From: Cochliopodium minus
Taxonomy: Eukaryota; Discosea; Himatismenida; Cochliopodiidae
Reading direction: 5' to 3'
NCBI GenBank assembly: GCA_024220525.1
Contig: JAMYWO010000510.1
Location: 1 to 20,796 of the forward strand
Length of the DNA stretch: 20,796 nucleotides
Part shown: positions 9,201 through 19,255 of the stretch, piece after piece
Layout of the letters: every line of letters starts with the position of its first letter
Numbering within the stretch: position 1 is the stretch's first letter
Translations under genes and position numbers: made by a program
The notes under the pieces: model-generated
What the model was told of the DNA's origin: nothing
What the model saw: the letters and a program-made list of their open reading frames with translations, nothing else
The model's database searches: none

Positions 9201-10676
9201 GACCCCACCGTAATCGTGGCACAGTAACATGCGAGGGAAGACACAGTCCTCCACTAACGTAACATCTGAATCGATCTCCCACAATTGAATCGAAGCTATG
9301 GTGGAATAAGGATACTTTTATTAATTTTTCATTATGTATTGATATAATAGGAAAGCATTTAGGTATATCATTGTTATTTTGACATATATTGAAATGAAAT
9401 ATATAATTTACCTTTATGCGCTGTAGGCTTCAAAGTATTATATCTGATATCAAGATCATTATTCACCGCAACGGCCAAATATTGCTTATCTTGATCTTCA
9501 AATGATGTCACGGGAGCCCATGCTACATCCTTTATCATTCCACCACAATTTATCAAGCCAGTTTCGATGATTCGATTGATATCCTTGTTGATGACTGCCT
9601 GGCCAAAAGGAATTGTATTGATTGGATTATTCTTAGTATTATATCTCACTTTAACTTCATTATTGGTTTTGGGACCATAAAATTTGTGTTCCTTTTCACT
9701 GAGAGAAAAAAAAAAGTTATAAATGTGTCAAAAAAAAATAATAGACAAAATAAGAAAAATTTTTTTTTTACTCGACATAAACAATATTATTTAGATTGGG
9801 AAGCCATTTGGGAAAGAAAATTTTATCAATCGAATTAATTGTAATATAAGCATCCTTATAACTTTCATATTCAGTTCTACGTTTGATTTTTCAAAAAAAT
9901 GGTTTAAATAAAAAAAAAAAAGGCTAAGGTTTTTGTTTTTAAAAATTTGTGTTTTTTTTTTGTTTGTGTTTTTGTTTTTTTTGTTTATTTTTTTGAAATT
10001 TAGATGAAAAAATTTTGATTTTCGAATTTTTTTACGTTGTTTTCTTCTTTTTCTTTTTCCCTCCTTTCTTTGGTGTATTGGAGGTATTTTCATTATTATC
10101 ATCATCATTTTTTTGAAAATTATATTTATACTTATATTTATTTCCTGATTTGGAGGTACGCCACTCGAAATCTACACCCTCAGTGAGACCATTCTTCCTC
10201 TTCTTCTGTGGTGTCTTCTTATCTACATTATTGTTGATTTCCTCATTTGCATTCTTCCTCTTCTTGTTATTGTTGGTATTTTGATCATTTTCGTTGAGAT
10301 TGGTGTTGTTATCTCCTTGTTCATCCTTCATTTTGTTGAGCTGATATTTATATTTATATTTATTTCCTGATTTGGAGGTACGCCACACAAAATCCACTCC
10401 CTCCACCAAAGCATTCTTCCTTCCCCTCATTGAATTCTTTCCCTCCTTGGATTCTTTTTCTTCCAAAAATTCACTTCGTGTTATATCCAGCAATGAATTG
10501 GCCAATTCATTGTTGCTGAAATTATTGATTAGTTCGCTACCTTCCTCATCATAATTAGTTTCATCTAAATTCTTATTATTCTCTATTATTACATTTTCAT
10601 TGATATCATTTGGATCTATTGATGGTGTATCTGAATTGATGTCAGATTTATCTCGAGAATTAAAAGCTGAATCCAT
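6223..10676 (-). CDS. TFIIIC WD40 subunit (GTF3C2/TFC6-like) with basic repeat insertions
   Basis: TFIIIC binds internal promoters of tRNA genes and recruits Pol III factors. Twelve exons, 10676-10036, 9876-9772, 9698-9412, 9295-9115, 9050-8916, 8828-8704, 8629-8492, 8412-8286, 8167-7761, 7603-6629, 6574-6551 and 6473-6223, total 3396 nt (1131 residues). Family marks: IKDVAWAPV and QYLAVAV, ASIQLWEID, VHQLKFCPFS, MGLLAAVFTDGTVRVFSLPF, LCLDWTKNP, IMTVSFNP with IYGNCRGFIYLG, VIPYTRIMAFCSYNG, and the final blade GFMGWIATGYSNGILRIQNL. The N-terminal 213 residues are acidic/Asn-rich and carry two copies of a 26-residue basic motif (residues 86-111 and 160-185). A Lys-rich block of about 360 residues (about 680-1040) lies between the penultimate and last propeller blades. 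The ATG at 10676 is the first in the open frame and sits after an A/T-rich leader. The subunit name rests on blade order and motifs rather than a search; another TFIIIC-like WD40 protein is the alternative. Confidence 0.8.
6747..7322 (-). repeat. Four tandem Lys-rich repeats (46-48 residues, about 144 nt) inside the TFIIIC-type gene
   Basis: Units begin near 7322, 7178, 7034 and 6896. Each reads TPKKK..AKSKDTEKVT, then a Val/Lys segment, then TPKKKS and, in the first three, an acidic patch such as DEDEDDEYEEEEE. The fourth lacks the acidic patch. Copies are highly similar at DNA level, so they arose by recent tandem duplication. T-P-K-K motifs resemble histone H1 tails and possible proline-directed kinase sites. 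The preceding exon (8167-7761) already ends in related TPSK/TPTK repeats, so the block spans an intron. Confidence 0.85.
10122..10199 (-). repeat. Second copy of the 26-residue basic motif
   Basis: Residues 160-185 read RKNGLTEGVD followed by FEWRTSKSGNKYKYKY and are preceded by QKKR. The copies are separated by an Asn/Lys linker of about 48 residues (for example NTNNNKKRKNANEEINNN). The segment after this copy ends in a Lys-rich stretch before the first intron. Confidence 0.8.
10344..10421 (-). repeat. First copy of a 26-residue basic motif (TFIIIC-type N-terminus)
   Basis: Residues 86-111 read RKNALVEGVD followed by FVWRTSKSGNKYKYKY. The core is conserved with the second copy at 10122-10199: 23 of 26 residues are identical, and long runs of bases also match. 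The motif is strongly basic and aromatic. I do not recognise it as a named domain. Confidence 0.8.
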
Positions 10677-10859
10677 TCAATTTATTATTTTTTGAAGCTT
10701 CTTTCAAAATTTTGTTGAATATGTTCCCCTGAGGTCTTATTTCTCTCTTATTATATGAATTCTTATTAAATAATTAAAAAAAATTTTTTTTTTTTTTTTA
10801 TTTTTATAAAATATATAAAAAAAATTTGCCTTCAATAAAAATTATTTTTTTTATTAAGG
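10677..10859. promoter_or_regulatory. Divergent intergenic region between the TFIIIC-type and ankyrin genes
   Basis: Only about 183 bp separate the minus-strand ATG at 10676 from the proposed plus-strand ATG at 10860. It is very AT-rich with long T and A tracts. A shared bidirectional promoter is inferred from the arrangement. No specific binding site is identifiable. Confidence 0.45.
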
Positions 10860-13800
10860 ATGCAAGGTATTCATTTTGCAACACATTGATCATTTTCAAA
10901 AAAAATAATAATAATTATATCTCTCCCAAAAAAGAAAAATAATCATACCCTATTGTGGTGTATCAAATAAAAAAATATATAATATTAATATATTTTGAAC
11001 TCCAATAGAGATCCTTTTTTTATTAATTTTTTATTTAATATATATTTTTTTCACATAAATTTTTTCCTAATTTCATTTTAAACAAAATCATAGGATCTTT
11101 GTTTCAATATGCAGAATGGTTACGAAATTCGATGAAAGAAAATAATACGACATTGATATCTATTATAGAAACATTATGCAACAAAATAAAAAATAACACA
11201 ATATCACCTTCTCAATTAAAATTAAAGTATAAAATGGAAAATTTGTATAAAAGATTGATAGAAATAAAAGAGAATACGCAAAATGGAGAGAATATGATCC
11301 AAAATAAAATTAAAATGATCGATATATTCGATATCCTGAGCCCATTTTTGATAAATTTTGTGATAGAGAAGGAATATATGATCGAGATAAACGAAAATGA
11401 AAGTATAATTCCGAAGAACTCCTATTATTGGGGAAAGAATCTGTTTTATATGATCTTTTTCCTCTCCTCTGATGATAATACCAACAGAGAGATGTGCATC
11501 AAACTGATGGGTTGCATAGTGGAGTTGAGATGCGAAAAGAATGCAGTGATTGAAAAGAAAGATGTGAAAGAGGGGAAAAAATATAATTTTTTGGAGGAAT
11601 TGTTGAAACAGATGTGTAATCTTAAAAAGATGGATTATTTTCATGGAAAGGATTCAACAGATTTTTCTTTTTTCGTCGATTCTAATAAATTGGAGATCAT
11701 GATAGGAAAATTGGCCCAGAAAGAACCCAAAAACCTCATCAACATCACCCTGGAGAAATTGTTCCAAGATATCAAAAAGAATCAAAGGCCCATCACTGCC
11801 TCTTCTTCCAAATTATACGAGGATCGCAAGATTGATATGCCCCTGAAGAAGGTCTTTCCCATCTGCAACATCAGGATCAAGAAGGATCAGATGAAGAATC
11901 TGATGTGCATGGAGATTGAAGGCGATTTCTCCTACATAGATAAGAAACAGTTGGATGTCATTTTCATGAGGGATGGCCTCCGAATCACAGAGATTTCCAT
12001 CACCAACATCAAAAAGCAAGTTAATGAGATCTTGATCCCCCTTCATATCCTGGAGGGATCCTATTATATCCATCTTGAGAATTCCGACTTCTATAGCAAT
12101 CCCATTAAATATTTCCATCACCTTAGTTCTCCATTCGCCCAAACTAGTGATATCGATGATCATTACCTCTCATGTTGCAATCCCAATCTCAAAATCCAAC
12201 TTGCTCCCTTCAATAACTTTGATAAAGTAGATCTTCGCCAGAGGACGCATGCCATGATAGCCTCCATCAATGGCAATTTCCATTTCATCAAGTCTCTCGC
12301 CCTCTATTCTTCTCATCACTCCTTTAACAACTACATCAACGCGATAGATGAGGATGGAAATACTTGTCTTCATTTCGCATGTCTTTATGGACATTTTGAT
12401 ATCATTAATGTAACATCATATCAATCAAAATATAAATTAATACATTTAATTTTGACCTTTTTAATTTTTTAAATTATTCAACATCTGATTATAATCCATT
12501 TTATTTTGCAGTGTCTCATTGAGTTTAGGGCAGATCCGAATGTGATGAACATCTTTGGGGAAGTTCCCTTGTATTATGCCCAAAAGTTTCCAAACATATT
12601 TTCTTATCTCATCAGATTGTATCCCGTGCAAAACATTTTGTTGCCTTCCAACAAGTTTTGGAAACAAAGAGAATCTAAATTCTATGAAAACTGGAAATAT
12701 CATTTTACAAACACTTCAAGTGACTCACAAGAGATGGATTCTAGTCCCAAAGGCGACATGTGGAAGATGCCACAACAAAACAACATTTTGGGGGAATCAC
12801 AGGTCAAGGGAAGCAATATAAAGAGACAAGTAAAGGTGAAGAAGAAAGGACCGAAGAGCATCTCCATTTATGAGAAGTCCATTTCTTTGCCCAGCTCGTC
12901 CACGAACTCTCCTTCTGTTTCGCCCATGAACTCGCCCAGGAACTCGCCCATCAGCTCCTACTTGTCCGACAACCTCAACAGCATGAAGATCTCCCAAAAG
13001 AACACCAAGAATATGAACAACGTCTTCAGCTTCTCTCCCTCTTCAAACTCTTCATCTTCTTCCCCCTCATCCCCTTCGTCTCCCAACAGTGATCCTTCGG
13101 ACATCTTCTCCATGTCCACCCCCAACTTTTCTTCTTTCAATCTCAACAATGGACAGAACATCAACAACACCAGTCTCGAAAGCTTCAACCCCACCAAAAA
13201 CTTCATCAACCACAACTCAAGCAGCCTCATCAGCAACAATACCTTCTTCCGCAACTCTTCCCCAGAGTTCTTCGAATCTTCCCTTCATGAAAATCCTTCC
13301 ATGGATCCCCTCAATCACAGCAGCAACGGCATCCTCTTCAACATCAACAATAATGGCAACAACCTCCCCACTAAACCCATCAAAATCTTGCCCACCAAGT
13401 CCAAAGTCACAAAGAATGTCGCAAAAAAGATCTCTCAAAGCCCCAACAACACTCCTCCCAACGTTGACGTCTTCTCCAACAATAACTTTCTTTTTTCTTC
13501 TGATCCTTCCAGCTTCATTTCTTCTTCTCGTCAACCCAGGTCCAACTCTCCTCCTATTTCTCGCTCTCCTCCGCGACAAACGTCTCCGAGCAGATCAGTG
13601 GTAAAAAAAACTTCTTTTTAAATTCACGACGGAAAAAATATTTTAATTTTTCCAATTTTATCTTAAACTTTCGAGATTTTATTTCAAAAAAATAATTTTC
13701 TCATAATTATTTTGCACGTAAAGAACTCCCGTGATAAATTCCACCCTGTGAACAACAGCAAGAAAATATCACCTCTCACCCAACCCAAACAACCCAAACA

Positions 13801-16064
13801 GCAATACCCCAAAAGCCCCATCCAAATAATCGAAGACAACAACCTCAGCAACCCCAACGGGAACAACATACCCAATTTAAACAACAAAAACAAAAACAAT
13901 CATAACAACCATTATAATAATACTAACAAAAACAATCATAACAACAATAATAATACTAACAAAAACAATCATAACAACAATAATCACAGTAATTCGAACA
14001 ACATCAACAACAACATTGCAAATAGCTTGGACATGATCAACAACTCGTTTGACACGTTGTTCGACAACACGTTGTTCGACAACATCTCTCCGGGCACCAC
14101 CTTGTTCCAAGGCAACCTCTTCCAAAGCGCGCACACCAACAACCTCCAAGGCGGCCACATCAAGAGCGAGTACAACGACAGCAGCCGTGTCGAGCTCAAC
14201 AGCAACAGGCCCATCAACGATGACGACATGACCGACGAGAGCCTTCTTGCCAAGAACCCCTCCACCATCTCCTTGAGTTCCTACGTTAACAACGAGAATC
14301 TCACCGAACCAAATTTTTTCGACGACTATTTTTTCAAGGGAGGCGATGATGTCAACACCAACTTTGAGGAGATCATTGAGGAGAAGTTCTCTCCCAACAC
14401 CAGCAACGCCAACAGCACCAACAGTTCGTACGAGGACAACTTTGACTTCGACCACATCGACAGCATCTTCTCCTCTGAGGAGTCCTCTAGCTTTGAGGAC
14501 TTCAAGAACATGAAGATCAAGGACTCTCCCAACAACTCTTCTGAGGGTTCATCCAAAAAACGTCCTTTTGTCAAGTAAAAAAAACTATTTTTTATTTTCC
14601 TTTTAATTTTTTGATTTTCTTTTTATTTTTTGATTTTTTTTGATTATTTTGATTTTTTTTTAAAATTTTCGATTCTTTTTTTGTTCATTCTTTTATTAAT
14701 TTCACATTCTAGGGTCGACAAGTCCGATCCTCACTTTCAGGTCAATTGGGGTCTTTCTTCCGTGATCGTATACAACAGATGGGTAATTTTTGAAAAAGAA
14801 AATTAACTTTATTTTAAATTTTTTATTATTATTTTTATTTTTATTTTTATTTTTATTTTTATTTTTATTTATTTTTATTTATTTTTATTTATTTTAAAAA
14901 TTATTTTATAGCTCAAACCTCAACCCACCATCAATTTTTCTGATCTTCCCAAGGGATGTGTTGTAGAAGTGATGTTATTGAACACTTTCAACGAAGAAAT
15001 CAATGTGATATTTAAAAATTTTTACTACATATTATTTTATTATTTTTTTTTCTTTTATTTTTTTTTTTTCTTCATTAATTTTTTATTATTTTTTTGAATC
15101 CATTTTCAAAAAATTTTAATTTTTTTTTTTTACTAGGTAACAAAAAGGAAAAACTTTTTCCAAGACACAAAGAAAAATTTGAAGGGAAGATGTTTGTTCG
15201 AGTTGGGTGCCACTAAAGGCACTATTTCTCTCAAGTTTGGTTTGAACGTCACTTGTAACATGAATAACTATAACTCTTCTGTCAAAATGGAAGACGAAAA
15301 TGGAACAAACAAAGAAAAACTAACACAAAAACGTAAAAAAATTAATAAAATAAAATAAAAATAAAATAAAATAAAAATAAAAATAAAATAAAAAGTAAAT
15401 CAAATAAAAAATAGATAGAAAATAATTTAAATAAAATAAATGTATAATAAAAAGTAAATAATAGTAAAAAAAAAAAAACAAAGAAAATATGAACAAAAAA
15501 TAATTTAAAATAATTTAAATAAAAAAAGTAAATAAAAAAGTCAATAAAATTAATTTTTAAATTAATTTTTTAGAAAATGTAAAATAAATAAAAATTCTTT
15601 TTAACAAAAAATAAATTGTAGCGGAGAGACACGACCAGAGGTTCCATCTGACCTTCCGCCTCTACGACACAAAGAACAACGCCACCGACCCCAAAAGCTG
15701 GAAGGAGATCTCCCACTTCATCTCGCCCAACTTCACCGTCGTCTCGCACAACGACCAGATCCTCCAGAACAAAAAAAAGTCCAAGTACAACATCTTCCCC
15801 AAACAAATTCCGCACAACACGAACTTTCCTCTTTGTATCGTCGGAGATTTCACTCCCATGAGCGAACACGGCTACGAAATCACTTTTCAGCAGTCGAATT
15901 CAAAGAAGTTCCAGATCGTCATGAACCACAAGATCCCCATTCTCATCCACGGTCTTTCTCCTTGTTTGGATATTGGTCTCGTCGAGGTCTTCTTGGGCAA
16001 CTCTGACATTTTGCTCATTGAGGTCATTGATTCCAAGGAGTGGGAGAGCAACATCCGCGTTTGA
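10860..16064 (+). CDS. Large ankyrin-repeat protein with beta-rich C-terminus, putative transcription regulator
   Basis: Exons: 10860-10866, 11094-12409, 12512-13600, 13724-14574, 14713-14782, 14912-15004, 15137-15332 and 15622-16064, totalling 4065 nt (1354 residues). The 7-nt first exon (MQ plus G) is inferred from phase only; the next in-frame ATG is at 11132. Residues 5-250 are helical. Residues about 255-345 look like a TIG/IPT-type beta sandwich (CMEIEGDFSYIDKKQLDVIF). Ankyrin repeats follow at about 385-475 (DGNTCLHFACLYGHFDIIN joined across an intron to CLIEFRADPNVMNIFGEVPL). Residues about 520-1085 are Ser/Pro then Asn/His-rich, ending in an acidic part like an activation region. The C-terminal 267 residues are compact and beta-rich (NWGLSSVIVYNRWLKPQP, RFHLTFRLYD, SPNFTVVSHNDQ, CIVGDFTPMSEHGYEITF). 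This resembles immunoglobulin-like DNA-binding plus TIG layouts (Rel, STAT or CudA type), but I cannot prove the family. The acidic linker and late exons use many C-ending codons. Confidence 0.75.
13850..14035 (+). repeat. Asn/His/Lys-coding trinucleotide-like repeat in the ankyrin protein
   Basis: AAC/AAT/CAT-rich DNA encodes an Asn tract broken by a repeated TNKNNHNNN unit (three near-copies between about 13900 and 13990). Such Asn homopolymers are typical of AT-rich amoebae. Translation is in frame with the flanking exon, so it is part of the protein and not an intron. Confidence 0.75.
14820..14900 (+). repeat. (ATTTTT)n microsatellite in an intron
   Basis: Regular ATTTTT units fill the middle of the intron 14783-14911 of the ankyrin gene. 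It is simple-sequence DNA and no further role is visible. Confidence 0.75.
15340..15560 (+). repeat. A-rich (AAAATA)n simple repeat in an intron
   Basis: The intron 15333-15621 of the ankyrin gene is mostly AAAATA-type repeats with interspersed AAAGTAAAT words. Nothing in it reads as coding. Confidence 0.7.
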
Positions 16065-16611
16065 TCTTTTTTTCATATTCAAAAAAAAAAACCAAACCAA
16101 ACCAATCAATCATTCTACGGCATTTTTCTTAACTTATTTTTCTTTTTTGGGTGCTTCTGTTCTTTCTTTTTATTCAAAAAACAAAAACTTTTTATATATT
16201 GTACAATACTTTTGATATTTTTGTTAAATATAATTGGTATCATTAAAAAAACTAAAAAAACTTTTTGAATTTTTAATTTTTTATTTTTTTTTATTTATTT
16301 TTTTATTTTTAATTTTTTTTTCCAAATTTTATTCTGTGAATTTCTTCTTTTTCAATGGCTGATCTGTGTAGTTTGAGGGATCCATCTTTTTCTTTTTAAA
16401 TCAGGATTAATCTAAAAGTTACAAAGTTAATCTTCCATATCAATTAAAGAGAATCCTGATGTTCCATTTTGCATTGCAATTATCTTTTTGAAGTTTATAA
16501 TTCTCAAGACTTTGATATGATTTTGTAAAATAGCTCAGGAGAAAGAAAAAATTTTAAAAATTGTCAAGTTTGTTTATTACAATTTTAAATTTATTATTTA
16601 AAATCAAAATT
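16065..16611. other. Convergent intergenic region with two short minus-strand frames
   Basis: Between the stops of the ankyrin gene and Rab7 most of the DNA is T-rich 3' flank. Two short minus-strand frames look protein-like. One at 16509-16427 follows an AAG acceptor (FKKIIAMQNGTSGFSLIDMED, last 20 residues or so). The other, 16385-16329, begins with ATG (MDPSNYTDQPLKKKKFTE). No donor joins them in phase, because all three frames stop before the only GT between them. They could be parts of a small unannotated gene or chance. The divided sequence does not resemble Rab7. Confidence 0.3.
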
Positions 16612-17342
16612 TTAGCATCCACAAGGGTTTCCCCTCTCTTCAACTTCAGTCAAACTGAGCCCAGTTATATAACCATTTTCAAAATTTTCTTCTCTTCTCA
16701 AAGCATTCTGGGCGATTGTACGAAAAGATTGTTCGACATTGATTGATGCTTTGGCGGAGGTTTCGAAATAAGGGATGTTTCCGTTTAACTGACACCATGA
16801 TAATACTCTTTTTTCAGAAATAACTCTGGTATCCAAGTCAATTTTATTTCCAAGAACAACAAAAGGGAACTTATCTTGATCTCTGTTCAAAAAAATCAAA
16901 TAATTTTAAAAAAAAGTTAAATTGATAAAATTCTCAAAAACCTATTTCCAACTTGAATCAAAAACTCATTTTTCCAAGTTTCCAAGTTTTCAAAGGTTTT
17001 TGCAACATTAACGTCGTAAACAAGAACACAACAGTCAGCTCCACGATAAAAAGAAACTCCCAAGCTGTGAAATCTTTCTTGTCCTGCAGTATCCCATATC
17101 TTTTTTTCATTCAATTAAAAAAACTTAAAAAAATTATTTCAGATTTTTTATAGAGATCTTACTTGCATTGTGATTAATTTTTCTTCAATCATTATTTCTT
17201 TTGTTAAAAAGTCAGCCCCTATCGTTGCTTTGTATTGAGTGGTGAATCTTCTGTTTACATATTGATTCATCAATGAAGTTTTTCCTACACCTGTGTCCCC
17301 AAGTACGAGAACTTTCAATAATGTTTTCCTTCTTGAAGCCAT
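16612..17342 (-). CDS. rab7: Small GTPase Rab7
   Basis: Rab7 controls late endosome to lysosome traffic and phagosome maturation as a membrane-anchored GTP switch. Exons 17342-17163, 17099-16942 and 16882-16612 total 609 nt (202 residues, normal for the family). The protein begins [20 protein letters not shown]. Seen motifs: P-loop GDTGVGKTS (residues 15-23), switch I with the Rab7-type [27 protein letters not shown] (restored exactly by the first splice), guanine-specificity NKID in [10 protein letters not shown], and the ETSAK loop. The C-terminus ends PCGC, a CXC site for double geranylgeranylation. [18 protein letters not shown] is characteristic of Rab7 rather than other Rabs. Every key residue is present, so an active GTPase is expected. 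Confidence 0.95.
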
Positions 17343-17655
17343 TTTAAATTTAAGTTTTTTTTTTTTAATTTCAATTTTGCAAGGCTCAATTTTTGAAAAG
17401 AGAAATAGAAACAGATCAAGATAAAAATATAAATTTAATCATGTTTCTCATTTTATCTGATCCAATTTACCTAAATCTGAAAAATTAAAACTTTTGCTTC
17501 ATCAATTAATCAGTATGAATAACATTCAACAAAATCTGAAAAAGATGGTAAATTCAAAAATCTTTTTGTAAAAATATCCATCACCCAATAACTTGAATAT
17601 TCATATGATTTCAACAATTTCCAATATTTTTTTCATTTCTTCAAAAAAAATAAAA
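17343..17655. promoter_or_regulatory. Divergent intergenic region between Rab7 and the zinc-finger gene
   Basis: This 313-bp AT-rich region lies between two divergently transcribed genes and is inferred to be their shared promoter area. It contains a short upstream open frame on the plus strand at 17515-17571 (MNNIQQNLKKM and seven more residues). Its donor-like GTAAAT after the 11th codon cannot be joined in phase to the main gene. The word AATCTGAAAAA occurs twice (about 17474 and 17534). No other site is identifiable. Confidence 0.4.
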
Positions 17656-18901
17656 ATGGAAAGAGATGAGAAGGATAATATTGATGATGGGAAAAAGGAT
17701 ATAGATGAAAAAAAAGAGATGGTGGATGAAATGATTGATTTGGAGATCAAAAATTCAAAAGGTGAGGTGATTGAAACAAAGAAAATTTCCCAAAGCGAAG
17801 CCAAGGGTATATATATTCTTATTCAAAATGATTATTATCAATATAACTTAATTGGCGGGAAATTAAATTTACAATGAAAATTAATTTTGATATAATCGTA
17901 TCCAATTGATATCTCTAAATATTGAGTTTCAAATTCTTCTCTTTCAACAATTCCTTTTATCTAATATATCTCTTTTTCACCAATTCAGCAATACCGTTTA
18001 TAATGCAAGCAAAACAAAAGATAAGTGAAGGAAAACCGCACGAGGCTTTAAGTTTTCTAATGCAATCTGTGTACATAGCTGTATAACATAAATTTTCCTT
18101 CTTTAAAACATATTCCCTATAATTTTTTTTGAAAAAAAAAAAAAGAAAGGGGAGAAAGCAGGTTAACCCTTTTTTCGTTGAAGTAGTCAAGTGTTTGAAT
18201 TAATGTAAAAATTTTTTTATAAAAACAGTTTATGAATTTTTGCAGCAAGCAAAGATAGATCATAAAGATAAGTTAGATCAGTAAGAAAATTTTTTTTAAA
18301 AAAAATTAATTTTGAATTATTAAATAAAAAAAAAAAATTTAAATTATTAAATAAAAAAAAAAAATTTTAATAATAAATTTTAAAATATATTTAGGATAAT
18401 GGAAACTCCAACTCAAGAAAATGAAAGGAAAGAAAAAGAGGAAAAGGAGAGATTAGAAAAAGAGAAGAAGGAGCAGCAGCAAAAACAGGAAATTCATCAA
18501 AAAAACATCCAAACTTTGCTCAGCGAAGAAAGTATCCTCAAGGATGGTGGAAACCAGGAAATTTTATTCCAAGCAATGAATGATGATAGTAGTGTAGTTT
18601 GTAGTAAACATTTTCTTTATTTTCTTCATATTTTTAAAAAAATTTTCTTCATTTTTATGTTTTTATGTTTTATTTTTTATTTTCTTCGTATTTTCAAAAA
18701 TTTTTTCTCATTTTTATGTTTTTATTTATTATGTTCATTTTTTTTATTTTTTATTTTGTTTTTAAAATCCTGAGGTAATACGTCTTATTTTGATTGTTTA
18801 AAGGTATGTGTAATGGTTTGATCAAGAGAGATAGAATCCAAAAACACGAAAAATTTTGGTGCCCCATGTTACAAAAAGAAGGAAATGAAGATGAAAATTA
18901 A
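17656..18901 (+). CDS. Coiled-coil protein with small C-terminal CxC...H...C zinc finger, unknown function
   Basis: Five exons, 17656-17806, 17989-18080, 18246-18280, 18395-18600 and 18804-18901, total 582 nt (193 residues). The ATG at 17656 follows an A-rich leader. The first 45 residues are charged (MERDEKDNIDDGKKDIDEKK). A short helical, TPR-like unit follows (AIPFIMQAKQKISEGKPHEA). Next come a Lys/Glu/Gln coiled coil (about residues 95-125) and SEESILKDGGNQEILFQAM. The tail VVCMCNGLIKRDRIQKHEKF-WC places C-x-C, then His, then Cys where a small zinc-binding finger would be expected. The last exon was found from phase: T plus GT gives the first Cys of the finger. The junction of exons 2 and 3 is the least certain because three donors are possible. 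I do not recognise the family; the even spacing and clean phases argue for a real, conserved small protein, perhaps an RNA- or protein-binding adaptor. Confidence 0.65.
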
Positions 18902-19255
18902 AATTTATGTCTCTTTCGTCAAAAAACATTATTTATTTTAAACATTTTCTGATTATCTTTATTCCTAAATAAAAAATAGAGATTAAATGAGCTTATGTTT
19001 TATTTTTTTGGTTACAATTTTGATTTCGAAAGTACAATTCAACTTTGATATAACTAATTGTACATACTCAATATAATATTTTCAATATAAAAAATGTGAT
19101 ACAAATAAACGGATGAAGGATATAAATTCACATTAAATCGAATTGGTGAATACATTGGTTTATTTGGTATATTTTTTTTTATATTCAATTGGTTAAACAA
19201 AAAAAAAAAAATAATATTATAAATTTCCGATGTATTTAATCATTCAATAAAAAAA
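18902..19255. other. Intergenic spacer
   Basis: This 354-bp AT-rich stretch lies between two plus-strand genes. It contains 3' flank of the zinc-finger gene and the presumed promoter of the secreted repeat gene. No open frame, repeat or known site stands out. Confidence 0.6.

Noticed and set aside
11222-11644. 140-codon open frame on the minus strand
   Set aside because: It is a shadow of the ankyrin gene's first large exon. The plus strand has ankyrin motifs and consistent splicing.
13877-14455. 192-codon Val-rich open frame on the minus strand
   Set aside because: It is antisense to the Asn-rich, GTT/GTN-complementary exon of the ankyrin protein. No start context, splice sites or family.
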